A stretch of DNA of 64,000 bases from Hemileia vastatrix. Its lineage: Eukaryota > Basidiomycota > Pucciniomycetes > Pucciniales > Zaghouaniaceae. Numbering within the stretch: the stretch's first letter is position 1; each line of letters begins with the position of its first letter. This document shows positions 1 through 10,833 of the stretch, piece after piece. The notes beneath the pieces were generated by a model. That model did not search any database. It saw only the letters and a list, made by a program, of their open reading frames with translations, and was not told where the DNA came from. Both the position numbers and the translations under genes were made by a program. The stretch covers positions 22,892,498 through 22,956,497 of the forward strand of contig JASXTE010000017.1 of assembly GCA_030280995.1 (NCBI GenBank), given 5' to 3'.

Positions 1-132
1 ATGTTGCCTTTCCCTAAGGTTGAGTGGTTCCAAAGAGTGAGTGCTGGAAAGTGACCTTGTGGCTGTTGGCCTGCCTCTAGCGGGAGCTCTAGTAGTAGCG
101 CCCATAGGAGGAGTGCGTTGAACAGGTGCCAT
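1..132 (-). CDS. Ty3/gypsy gag, N-terminal fragment (element B)
   Basis: A 44-codon open frame runs off the left edge, starting at the ATG whose complement is at 130-132. The predicted start MAPVQRTPPMGATTRAP is rich in Pro, Ala, Thr and Arg, a composition I associate with the disordered N-terminus of fungal Ty3/gypsy Gag. The main support is context: it lies 72 bp inside the inner end of an LTR (205-978) on the same strand, where gag should begin. Gag would form the particle shell of the retrotransposon. Only the first residues are visible, so the assignment rests on position more than on homology. Confidence 0.6.
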   Translation of the reverse strand, partial: MAPVQRTPPMGATTRAPARGRPTATRSLSSTHSLEPLNLRERQH

Positions 133-204
133 TTAAAATTTTTAGAAACACCTAAAAGGACGTAGTAGTGCAAAGAAGGAAAACTACGGAGAATTAAATT
201 ATAC

Positions 205-978
205 TGTCACGGGACGACCTACGCACAAGGTCGAGGATGTTCCTGGAAGTGAGATGAGGGATTTAGAAACTTCTTCGAAGCACAGAGGAATGATTCGAGG
301 AAATGATTCGAAGGTCACTCGAAGTAAGAGCTACAGGTTCGAGGTTCATTCGAGAAGAATTTTAGACTAGTTTCAAAGGTAATAGTAATTCTTAAAATCT
401 CACGAAGGGTTGGAAAACTCAATAATCAATGATTAAGGATTTTAGAAATAAATATTGAGAAAATAAAAGAAAGATACAATAACAATGATTCTAACTTTAA
501 AGGTTTACCACTATTAATGTAAATACGATTTTATAATTTAATTCTAAGGAATATCGAACCAAATACCCAACCCCTTTTATATCCTTTGTTCCTACTCGCA
601 TTGACCTCCCTTCCATTGCACCATTCCCATTCCATTGACCATTACTAACATACATTTAGACCCTCTTCGCTAAATATCCGTCCATGCTCAATTTACCCCT
701 TTTTAATTAATTAACAAAACTTTAATGAAAACTACTACTGTACTATTTCGTTGAACCTAGCGCTGTGCGTCGCTTATTGAAAAGGACTAAGGCACCCTAT
801 TGGGAGATTGACTAATTTAGATTTAGAGTTTAGGCTAGCGCAGTTAAATAGTAAGTACACAAAGGAAAATCGCAGTTGCTATGGAGAATTACTTTCTGCA
901 CTTCGAGTATAGATTTAGGACTCGATATTATTGATTTAATGAGCTGCTTTTGCCTCGAGTGTCACGTGGCACGTGACA
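205..978 (-). repeat. 5' LTR of Ty3/gypsy element B
   Basis: The 774-bp block is bounded by TGTCACG at 205-211 and CGTGACA at 972-978, a perfect 7-bp inverted repeat with the canonical TG...CA ends. The outer end also forms a 19-bp palindrome at 960-978 (TGTCACGTG, one base, CACGTGACA). It sits exactly where the reverse transcriptase frame of element A stops, and a gag start follows about 70 bp beyond its inner end, so it reads as the 5' LTR of an element extending off the left edge. The 133-204 leader would hold the primer binding site; I could not match it to a tRNA. Confidence 0.7.
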
Positions 979-2254
979 CACCCATAATATCTCCCAAACC
1001 ATAACACACTCTCCCTGAAAATGCTTCGACAAACTCCTCAGCACTAGGTGGTATTCCAGCATCCTTTATTGTAACCCTATTTAATTCCCTAAGATCATGA
1101 ACAACTCTAAGCTTGCCATTCGGTTTCTTGATACAAAATACCGGACTAGAATAACTTGACGTTGATTGGTAATACAGTCCAGTGTGTATCCGTTCTCTGA
1201 CAACTTCAATATAGGCTTCTTTTAATGCAGCCGGAATAGGAATTGGTTTCTGCTGCCACGGTTCATGACATACCACAGGAATCTTGTAAGGCTCCCCATA
1301 GGAATGCTTCAACACACCCCTCTCCTCTTCTACAAAAGCAATGGCCTTCTCTCTCTTGACCATCACATCCAACAACAACTTCTTCTCTTCTCCAGACAAC
1401 CAACCATCAGGTCCAAAATTAACAACACCCAGTCTCTCAAAAGTGATTCTTGACGTCTCAGGAAATTCAGGCGGATTCTTTTCCAAGGGACTTTCATAAG
1501 GATCTCTTGATAACCTTGGTATTCTCAAGGGTGGATTTAATTCGGCAGGTAGCGGTTCATTTATAGGTCTAACTTTATTTGCTACTTTTTTATACTTGGC
1601 TGCGTCCACATCTAAATAAACTTGAGGTAAATCATTTACTTTTGTATCGCCATTAAAAATTTCATCAAATGAAACTTCTTCATCGTCAGAATCGGAATAA
1701 GAAAAAGTAGAAAAATATTTTATTTCATTTTTTAATTTTACCCTTTTCTCCTTTCCCTCGTCTAATTTATAAACAGATTTTCCAACACCTTTGCTTCCCT
1801 TATCCAACAGTAAATCACCCGTAAAGAAAGTTGGCAGTTTAACCTCTTGCCAGAGGAGCGGAATTGAATTTTCACAAAAATTATTTTTTTGTGTTTTAAT
1901 TATACTGAGATTTTCAATCGGATTTAGATAAGATTTTCGCAGTTTACCCTCTTTCTGGAGGTCCATAATAGAAGGAGATACTTGCAGTTTAACCTCTTGC
2001 TGGAGGTCCGGAATAACATTTTCACATAAGTTATTTTTTTGTGTTTTACTTATACTGAGATTTTTAATCGGGTTTTGATGTGATTTTTTCAGTTTACCCT
2101 CTTGATGGATGTCCATAATAGAAGGAGATACTTGCAGTTTTAACTCTTTCTGGAGGTCATAAAACATACCCTTCCATTTTTTATCCAACCTAATTTGGCC
2201 CATTTTGCCTTTTTCACCATTTTTAAATTTAATAGAAAAACAGGGTAAATCCAA
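979..2254 (-). pseudogene. Reverse transcriptase N-terminal part, gypsy element A
   Basis: The last 150 residues match the N-terminal fingers and palm of a gypsy RT: YQSTSSYSSPVFCIKKPNGK followed by LRVVHDLRELNRVTIKD is the conserved block ahead of the catalytic YxDD region. The frame then reaches GRVCYGLGDIMG and is interrupted at 978/979 by the LTR of element B, so the YxDD motif, RNase H and integrase lie elsewhere. The first 280 residues are a charged linker with an internal duplication. Upstream, an in-frame stop near 2266 and a frameshift near 2420 separate it from the protease. It would have copied element RNA into DNA. Confidence 0.85.
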
Positions 2255-2412
2255 TAAACATATAGAAAATTACAAAACATATTTGCACTCCAAAGTAATA
2301 TTAACAGAAAATAATTGAGAATCCACTTGAATTATCTCCAAGTGAGCTGACCTATTGCAATCCGGGATCTCATCCTGAGGAGAGATTACAACATTAGAGT
2401 GATCAGCCCCTG

Positions 2413-3657
2413 CTACCCCAAAAAATGAGGGCATCTATCCCTTTCCAACAAACATAATTCACCAGAAGCCGTCCGTTTTATATGCCTCTTCTTGGTGCAA
2501 ACACAACACTGGCACAGAGTAGTAATCCCTGGCCGTGTTTCCCAACCTTCATCTCTAGGAGGCGCTAACCGCATATGTAACCTCCGCATATCTTCACCAG
2601 TGATATCCAAACTAATCCCCATGCCAGCTTGATACCCTATCCTGGCTTCAAAATCCATCAAAAAAGGACCCCCAAGAACAGTTTTGACTGCTCCTCTGGC
2701 CACATAAAAGTGAACCTTACCAACAGGTCCACCAATGCCTAACCTGACATGCTCAGCTGTACCCATCAGCTCTGTTGCATGCCCTCCAATACCTCTGAGG
2801 TTTCCCCCAGTTCCACTTTTAATTGGAAAGCCTATACTCGTCGCTTGCTCCAATGAAATTAAATTAATTTGAGACCCTGAATCGACCAAGGCCTTAACTT
2901 CTTTACCATTAAGAGTTACCACCAGGTAACCCAGGGGAGCGGAAAAATGTGTATCTACATCTTCCCCAAACTTTTCAGCATTTTCACAAATATATTCCAC
3001 CTCTCCAGTGGAAACCCGACACCTCGTCAAATGCTTCTTTTGCTTTTCAGCAAGCGCCGGACTAATATTAAATAACTCCCCCAAAGATAAGGGAATCTGC
3101 AGTTTATTCACCCTATTCAAAACTGCGTCCATCGCATTAGCTTGACCAGAAACTACTGGCCGCTCATACTGGACCTTTGATTTTACAACCTTGGCCCTGG
3201 GTACCTCTTGAGGTCCAACCGAGCCATCTTCACCTCCCATTATAACATCTTCACTTTCTATAACCCTAACTCCGTCACCAGCTTCTTGCACTAATCCTGA
3301 TCCATCGCTAGTCCTTCTTACACCCTCCATTGGGATGGGACCACTAAAACTTGGTCTGGGTAGAGACGCCAACGGTACGTCCTCCTCAGAATCCGAATCA
3401 TCCTCTGGCATAGGCTCACCATTTAAATCAAACTTTCCATAACTAGGGGGCCCCATATCAGCAATCCCCTTCTGCATTTTATATAATTCGTCCTTAGAGT
3501 AAGGGTTCAATTTGTTGGCGGCAGTTTGAGCACTAGAATTCTTGTCCTTAGAGTAAGGGTTCACTTTGTTATTGGCCTTGCCCGGATCAGCCCTTAATTG
3601 GCTCTGGATGCTACTCTTTGCTTTAGTAGCAGCTGCTCTTCTAGCAGCATTAACATC
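2413..3657 (-). pseudogene. Retroviral-type aspartic protease region, gypsy element A
   Basis: The frame contains GKEVKALVDSGSQINLIS, the aspartic protease active-site loop (D-S-G-S, where retroviral proteases have DTG or DSG), followed by a flap-like glycine-rich segment and VKTVLGGPFLMDFEARIG, typical of the second half of clan AA proteases in gypsy Pol. An acidic linker precedes it. The frame is continuous with the Gag piece except for one TAA at 3658-3660, so Gag and protease were probably one polyprotein. It ends in a stop at 2413; a one-base shift in the T-rich run just before restores a frame leading towards RT. Confidence 0.8.
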
Positions 3658-4257
3658 TTATTCGCCAGCCATACAGCTACCTTCCACCTGGGCAACCGCC
3701 GCCAGCTCTAAACCTCCAAAAGAAGTAGAAAATGTGGCTTTACTGACCTCTTTCTCCTTTCCCTTGTCAGCTTTACCACCATTACCATTACCATTTTTGC
3801 CACCTTTGGCATTAACATCTTCATCCGTCACCTCTTCAAATATGGCTCTCCTTTCAGCCGTTAAACTTCTTCTGACCAAATCAGAAGGAGACTGTCCATC
3901 ACTGGGCTTTATGAACGAACCATCAGGAAATTTATAAACTTTACCATCAAATAAAACTCTCCCAGCATCCATATCCTTATCTAGAGCAAAACAAACTGTT
4001 ACTCTGTGCCCCCTCCTATTACAATAGGAGCACACCTTTGGCTCATCGTAGCCACCTCTATATCCATTACTACCACCATTCCCACCATTTCTCCCATTTC
4101 CTGGGAAGCGATTACCGTTGTTATTGCCATTATAATTTCGACGTTCATAACCTCTGGATTGATAAGAAGTTGACGTCAACGAAGAAGCGATTGGGGCCTT
4201 GTTAGCCCTCTGAGTCTCTTGAACAAATATTTTTAATTGTTTCGTTAAATCGGCCAA
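3658..4257 (-). pseudogene. Gag C-terminal part with zinc knuckle, gypsy element A
   Basis: A CCHC zinc knuckle (CSYCNRRGHRVTVC, spacing C-x2-C-x4-H-x4-C) lies downstream of a Gly/Asn/Arg-rich stretch, as in nucleocapsid parts of fungal gypsy Gag proteins. The knuckle would bind element RNA during packaging. The apparent Met at 4257 is probably not the true start, because only about 5 bp upstream the sequence turns into the 610-bp repeat, meaning the Gag N-terminus was lost. The frame ends at TAA 3658-3660 and continues in the same frame as protease. Confidence 0.8.
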
Positions 4258-4261
4258 GTGA

Positions 4262-7200
4262 GTCTTATAAACATTTCAACTGGAATTCGATCTTTCTGTG
4301 TCATTTGAATTTACCATTTGATTAATTTTTTGTCATCATTATATTGTTAACGTTATTACTATAGTAATAACTTGTGTGAAAAATGCATACCAGGTGGTGT
4401 TCCACCTTTAATCATATATTATTAAATAAAGGTATAAGAGTATGAAAATTATTTATTTTAAAAATTAAAAATTGATATCCAAAGCAATATGAGCAATAAA
4501 AAAGTAAAATAAAAGGGATAAAATAAGAAAAAAAAATCTTAGGAAAATTCCCACTATCAATAACAAGTAGAGGTGTTAGATCAAATGTGCACCACCAGGG
4601 CTAAACTTGCACTATATTTTCTTTTTTGTTAAACCAAAGAAAGTGTCCTGATGATTTTTGAAAAATCATCAGGAGGAAATTTTGGCAATATCAAACTACT
4701 TATTGTGCAATGATTGAGCAAAATTTCTTTTTCATTTCCATAGAGTAAATTTATCCCATCTGACTGCATGCAACCAAAAGTGTCCAGCACAAGTTCGGCC
4801 GAACTTATGCTGGACACTTTTATGATGGTGAGTATCTAGGGTGCAGGTCTTCTTCAGTTCATCAGATATTCCTTATAAACAAATCCACTTGTATATGATC
4901 TTTCTGTGTCATTCATATTTATCATTTGATTCATTGTTTTTTACCATTATAATATTAATGTTATTAGTATTGAAAAAATTTGTAAGCCAAATGCATACTT
5001 GGAGATGCTACATCTTTCATAATCTTATTAAATAAAAGTAAAAAAAATATGAAAAGTATAAGTTTTACAATAAATAAATTGATATTTGAAAGCAAAAATA
5101 GGAATAAAAAAGTAAAGTAAAAGTGATTAAATATGAAATTAAACATTCAAATAAAATTTCTGCCATCAAAGATAATTTGAGTTTTCAGACCAAATTCGCA
5201 CCACCAGTTTTAGATTTGGAATATGTTTTCTTTTTTTTTTAAATTAATAAAAGTGTCCACCTGAGGTTTTCCAAAAAATCAGGAGGATAGTATAGCAGTA
5301 TAAAGCTACTTCTTGTGAAATGATTGATCAAAATATAATTTTAACTTCCATTGAGTAAATTTATCCCATCTGACTGCATGCAACCAAAAGTGTCCAGCAC
5401 AAGCTCAGCTGAAATTGTGCTGGACACTTTTATGATGGATAGAAGCTACGGTGCAAGTCTTCTTCAGTTAATCTTATATTCACTTTAAAAATGTCTATGG
5501 GTATTTGATCTTTCTGTGTAATCCATATTTATTATTTGATTATTTTTTAGTCACCATTATATAATTAATGTTTTTAGTATAGATAAAACATGTGTAATAA
5601 ATGTACACTGGATTATTTTACAACTTTAATAATATAATATAATAAATGTAAAAAAATGTGAAAGTTATCAGTTTTACCAAAATAAAATTGATATTTAAAA
5701 GCTAAAGGATAAATAAAAGGGTAAGATTAAAATTAAAGAGATCAAACATGAAATAAAGATATTAAGTATAACTTCTGCTATCATGAGCCAGTAGAGGCTT
5801 CAGAAAAAATGGTCACCATCATAGATTAACATGGATCAAATTTACTTTTTACCAAAGGAAAAAATTGTGTACCTTAGGTTTGGAAAAACTTCCAGGGGAC
5901 ACTTTGTCTATGCAAAACTACTTTCAGTGCAATGATGGAGTGATAATTCAGTCTCATTTCCATAAAAATAATTGATTGCGTCTGAAGGCATGCAACCAAA
6001 AGTGTCCATCACAAGTTTGGCAAAACTTGTGCTGTACACTTTTATCATGAAGTGTATCCAGGGTGCAAGTCATTTTTAATCATCTGAAATTTCTTATAAA
6101 CATCTCCACTGTTATTAAATCTTTGTGCCTCACTCATATTTATCAATTGATTAATTTTTTGTCACCATTATATTATTAATATTATCAGAATAGCAAAAAA
6201 TTGTGTGCCAAATGAATACTGGGTGATGTTACACCTTTTATAATATTATTAAATAAAGGTAAAAAAATATGAAAAAGATTTATTTTACAAAAAATAAACT
6301 TCTATTCAAAAGCAATATGAGAGGAATAATGTAAAATAAAAGAAATCAAAGATAAAAATTAAAATCCAAGTTAAATTCCTGCCATAAACAGAAAAAAGAG
6401 ATGTTGAATTAAATTAGCACAATCAGGGCTAAACTTGCACTAAATTTTCTTTTTTGTAAAAATAAAAAAAAAATCCACTTGAGCTTTACCAAAACTTCAG
6501 CATGAAAATTTTGCCATATCAAACTACTTGTAGTGTAATTTTATATCAAAAATTTATCTTCATTTCCATAGAGAGAATTGCTCCCATCTGACTGAAACTG
6601 ACCATAAGTGTCCAGCACAAGTTTGGCTGAACTTGTTCTGGACACTTTTTTAATGTAGAGTAGCTAGAATAGAATTTTTCTTCAGTTCACCTAGTATTTC
6701 TTACAAACATGTCTACTGGTATTTTATATTTGTTCCCCACTCATTAATATCATTTGATTAATTTTTGGTAGCCATTATATTATTAATTTTATAATTATAG
6801 AAAAAACTCATGTGCCAAATGCATACCAGGTGATTTTATGCCATTTATAATATTATTAAATAAATGTATAAAAATATGAAAATAATTTATTATAAAAATT
6901 ATTAATTGATATCCAAAAGCAATATTAGGAATAAAAAATTAAGTTAAAGGGATCAAATATGAAAAAAAAATCCAAGTAATATTCCTACTATCAAAGGCCA
7001 GTAGAGGTGTTGAAGCAAATGAGAGCCATCAGGGATAAATTGTACTAAATTGACTTTTTTTCAAAGATAAAAAATTGTGCCCCTGTGGTTTGGATGAAAT
7101 CTAGGTAGAAAATTTGGCTATGTAAAACTACTTCTAGTGAAGTTTTTTATGCAAAAATTTTTTTCATTGCCATAGCAAGAATTGATCTCATATGACTGCA

Positions 7201-8660
7201 ACTGACCAAAAGTGTCCAGCACATGTTCGGCAGAACTTGTTCTGGACACTTTTTTGATGGTGAGTATCTAGGGTGCAGCTCTTCTTCAGTGCAACTGGTA
7301 TTTTTTTAAAACATATCCACTGGTATTTGATCTTTCTGTTTTATTAATATTTTATCATTTGATCAATTTTTTGTTACCAGTATATTATTATTTTTATTAG
7401 TATAGCAAAAAAACATGTGCCAAATGCTTACAGGGTGATGTTAAACCTTTAATAATTCTATTAAATACAGGTAAAAAATTATGAAAATGATTTGTTTTAC
7501 ATAAAATTAATTGATATCTAAAAGAAAAAAAGGGATAAAAAGAAATAGGTTGAATAATAGGGATTCTATATGAAATTCAAAATTCAAGCTAAATGCCTAC
7601 TTTTAAGGCTCAGAAGAGGTGTTGGATAAAATGGGCATCATCAGGAATAAAATTTTACTTAATTTGATTTTTTGAAAAACTAAATGAAGTTTTCAACTGA
7701 TTTTTTTCCAATATTTAGTTGGACACTTTATCTATATCAAATTACTTCTAGTACCATGATTGACCAAATTAAATCCTCATTTCCATATGCAGAATTGATC
7801 CCATATGGCTGGACCAGGCCAAAGGTGTCAACCACAAGTTTGAGAATTCTTCTGGTGGACACTTTTATGATGGACAGTAGTAGGGTGCAAGTCTTCTTTA
7901 GTTAATCTAGTATTCCTCATAAACATTTCCAACTTATTTTTGGCCAAAAATCAGGTGGAAAGTTTTTCCATATAAAATTACTTCTAATGACATGATTGAC
8001 TGAAAATTGATTCTCATTGCCATATAGAGAGTTGATCCCATATGACTGGATCTGGAAAAAGTGTCACCACAATTTTTGATAAACTTAAGTTTGAAAATTT
8101 TATGATGGAAAGTAATTGCAAGTCTTCTTCATTTCATCAAGTAATCCTCATAAAAATTTCCACCTGTATTTTGGCCAAACTTCAGGTGGACACTTTGGCC
8201 ATATTAAATTAATTCTAGTTCCATGTTGATAAAAAACTGATACTTATTGCCATTTATAGATATTAAACCCATCAGACTGTGGCTTTCGAAAAGTGTCTAC
8301 CTGAATTATGGCTAAACCTCAGTTGGACACTTTTATGATGCAGAGTAGCTAGGGCAAAAGTATTCTTCAGTTAATTTGGTATTCATAATAAATTTATCCT
8401 CCTGAAGTTTATCCTAACTTGAGGTGGACAATTTTGGAAAGCACCAGTTAGTCACTATCCATCAAAAAAGTGTTCACCAAAATTTTGGCTAAACTTGTGG
8501 TGGACCCCTTTGATCAGCCACAGTCAGATGAGATCAACTCTTTAGATGGGAATGAGGATGATGTTTTGGTCAATCATGGAAATAGAAGTAGTGTGATGTG
8601 GCCAAATTACCCCCCTGAAGGTCAGACAAACCTCAGAAGGACACTTTTAAGCAGGGAGTA
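4262..8660. repeat. Tandem array of about 610-bp units with a central palindrome
   Basis: Units repeat at about 610 bp. Landmarks recur in order: a T-rich block with ATCTTTCTGTGT, a motif like TGTGCCAAATGCATAC, an A-rich block, and a palindrome built on AAAGTGTCCAGCACAAG with its complement. Palindromes lie near 4776-4821, 5386-5431, 5998-6043, 6604-6650, 7207-7253 and, degraded, near 7820, 8056, 8289 and 8466. Spacing is 610, 612, 606, 603 and 613, then about 236, 233 and 177, so the right end is eroded and shortened. Only short chance ORFs occur. The array probably belongs to a truncated CACTA-like element whose end is at 9243. Confidence 0.85.
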
Positions 8661-8979
8661 ACTGAGAAAAATCCATTTATCAGAAGGAAAATCTTTTATT
8701 GGATAGATGCCAAGGCTTCATACTTGTGTATTATGGTCAGTATTAATTTTGAAAGTGTCTGTCCAAGCAATTTCATTGCCCATCATGACTCATTTTGTTT
8801 TAAATGTTTCAAACTGCGTGATACAGTATTAAGGTGTCACATAGTATAATTAAGTTCTATTAAGTGCCCTCCTATGATGCCTAAATTTATAATTTAATAT
8901 CTTACATAATAATTTTTTTTATATAAATTCATCAATATTTTATTTTATTATCAAATTTAATAGAGCAAGTATCCTGAAT
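8661..8979. other. AT-rich stretch, no gene seen
   Basis: This lies between the eroded end of the 610-bp array and the subterminal part of the transposon end at 9243. I see no coding frame, hairpin or repeat worth naming. Confidence 0.5.
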
Positions 8980-9243
8980 TATTATATATGCATAAGCTTA
9001 GGTTAGATCAATTTGTGCTCAATTTGTGCTCATCAGAGGACCAAAATCAAGTTCTGGAGGATCAACTTGTGCATAATTTGGAATCAGTTGATATTCTGTC
9101 TATAATCAATCTGAGAATAAATGTAAATCTAACTCTAATTTACTTATGTTTATAAAGTATTCTTAAACCTGGCATATTTAAGGGACACTCTAAATTTCAA
9201 GAGAGGGGATTGCTAGCAATTCACCCCTAGATTTCCCATGGTG
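8980..9243 (-). repeat. Left-type terminal repeat of a truncated CACTA-like element (element 0)
   Basis: Read on the minus strand from 9243 this is near-identical for about 125 bp to the + strand sequence from 9901, and recognisably similar for about 260 bp. The end reads CACCATGG where the sister end reads CACCACAG. The core ATTGCTAGCAAT is present. Because CACCA points into the element, the body lies to the left, where the 610-bp palindrome array is found; the far part was lost at the gypsy junction. Confidence 0.7.
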
Positions 9244-9900
9244 AGATACTATAAATGAGTCCTTGGAGTTGAGACCTTTCTATTGATCCCCTATATGTTA
9301 ATGTTTAAGAGTTGTTGAGTAAAATATTTAAAGTGTAATGTAAAATTATTATTTTATAAGGGTATTATAAATAATTAATTATTTTGTTGTTATATGTTAA
9401 AAAATTTTCATAATAAAAAAAGACTCTCAATATCGAAACTAAAAGACAAAAAACATCTAGAAGACTAAGATTTTTTTTCTATCTGATTCTCCTACTCCAG
9501 ACCTTTCCAACAATACCCTACATGCATAGGATCTACAATAAACTATTGATCTAACAAGCATAATATATTCTAACCAAATTTTGCCACAATAGCCAAACTT
9601 TGCACTGGTGATCAGACTTTTCTACAGTGACCAAACTTTGCACTGGTGATCAGACTTTTCTACAGTGACCAAACTTTACCACAGTGCCCAGACTTTTCTG
9701 CAGTGACCAAACTTTGCATTGGTGATCAGACTTTCCCAATGTGAGAAAATTTTGCCACAATGAGCTCTTTTTGCCATAATGAGCTAATTTTTATATAATG
9801 AGTTAATTTTGCCATAATGAGCTAATTTGGCCAGAGTGAGCTAAGTTTGCCACAGTGAGTTAATCTTGTCACAATGACCAAACTTTGTCACAATGACAGA
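9244..9900. repeat. Spacer between two head-to-head transposon ends, with about 19-bp tandem repeats
   Basis: From about 9585 to 9900 imperfect copies of a 19-bp unit like CCAAACTTTGCCACAGTGA follow one another; two 38-bp dimers at 9596-9672 are almost identical. The spacer starts and ends with AGA, next to each transposon end, which could be target-duplication halves of the two neighbouring elements. No coding frame is evident. Confidence 0.7.
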
Positions 9901-10170
9901 CACCACAGGAAATCTAGGGGTGAATTGCTAGCAATCCCCTCTCCTGAAATTTAGAGTGTCCCTTAATTATGCCAGGTTTAAGAATACTTTATAAACATAA
10001 GTAAATTAGAGTTAGATTTACATTTTTTCTCAGATTTGTCCAAAAATGAACCTCAAATGATCTCAAGTTATGCATAAGTTGATCAACTATAACAATGATT
10101 TTATCCTTCATTGAGCACACATTGAGCACACATTGATCCAACATAAGCTTTTGAATATACAATATTTTTA
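9901..10170 (+). repeat. Left terminal inverted repeat of giant element 1
   Basis: It begins CACCACAGGAAATC, has the palindromic core ATTGCTAGCAAT inside a G-run/C-run frame, and continues with subterminal motifs (TTGATC, TTGAGCACA repeated twice) ending near AAGCTTTTG. The same succession is found at 25332-25600 at the left end of element 2, which identifies this as a left-type end. The partner right end lies beyond the window. Confidence 0.75.
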
Positions 10171-10833
10171 TCAATTTAGAGGAAGAAAATTATTCTTTAA
10201 CATACCTAATAATTACTTTGCATTCAAAAGATAAACCATAAAATTATGAAAGTAAATTTAATTTATAATAATAATATCTTTTACTACATAATTGTAACAA
10301 TAAATAAATTTAGAAAATTTTTTGATCACAAATATTAATAACTATAGGAATTGAAATAACTAATGCCATTCCTATTTTCAAAATTTAAAAAGATTATAGT
10401 CACTTCTCACTTCTAATCTGTTAAGGCTTTGCAAAACTAAATTTTGTATAATTTTTTAAATTTTACCAAAAATATAAGACCTACAGGCTATTGAAAATAA
10501 AATCTTCAGTTACTCAACTAAAAGAAATATTTATATTTAAATAAAAATAAAAATAGTGCTTAAAGTGTATAACATGAAAGGTTTTTATGGAAATTAATAT
10601 GCAAGTTTTCCTTTTTAAATATTAAATGCTTATATAAATCACTTTCCCAAGTTTTGGTATGAGTAAATGTGAAATAGTAACTGCATTTAAAAGTGGAAAC
10701 CAATATAATGACAAAAATATTTACAAAATTTATTTCAATTTTATATTTATCTGTATAAAATTTTGAAAGTAATATTTTATTCATCTTCTTAAGGATCTCT
10801 TCCTCCTCCTCTACCCATCTACTTTTTAATGGT
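10171..10833. other. AT-rich stretch inside element 1
   Basis: No coding frame, repeat or structured site that I can support. The short open frame at 10560-10784 has low-complexity composition and no relatives in the homologous part of element 2. Confidence 0.4.

Larger units (their letters stand above)
979..4262 (-). mobile_element. Ty3/gypsy element A, decayed and truncated at both ends
   Basis: In minus-strand order this remnant has a Gag zinc knuckle, an aspartic protease and the first part of a reverse transcriptase, the normal gypsy gag-pol order. The left edge is cut by the LTR of element B inside the RT. At the right, near 4262, the gag frame runs directly into the 610-bp tandem array, so the 5' LTR and Gag N-terminus are missing. 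In-frame stops and a frameshift separate the pieces, so it is not active. Confidence 0.85.

Noticed and set aside
962..978. Last residues (VSRAT) of the RT frame
   Set aside because: They are read from the LTR of element B, so the genuine RT ends at 979.
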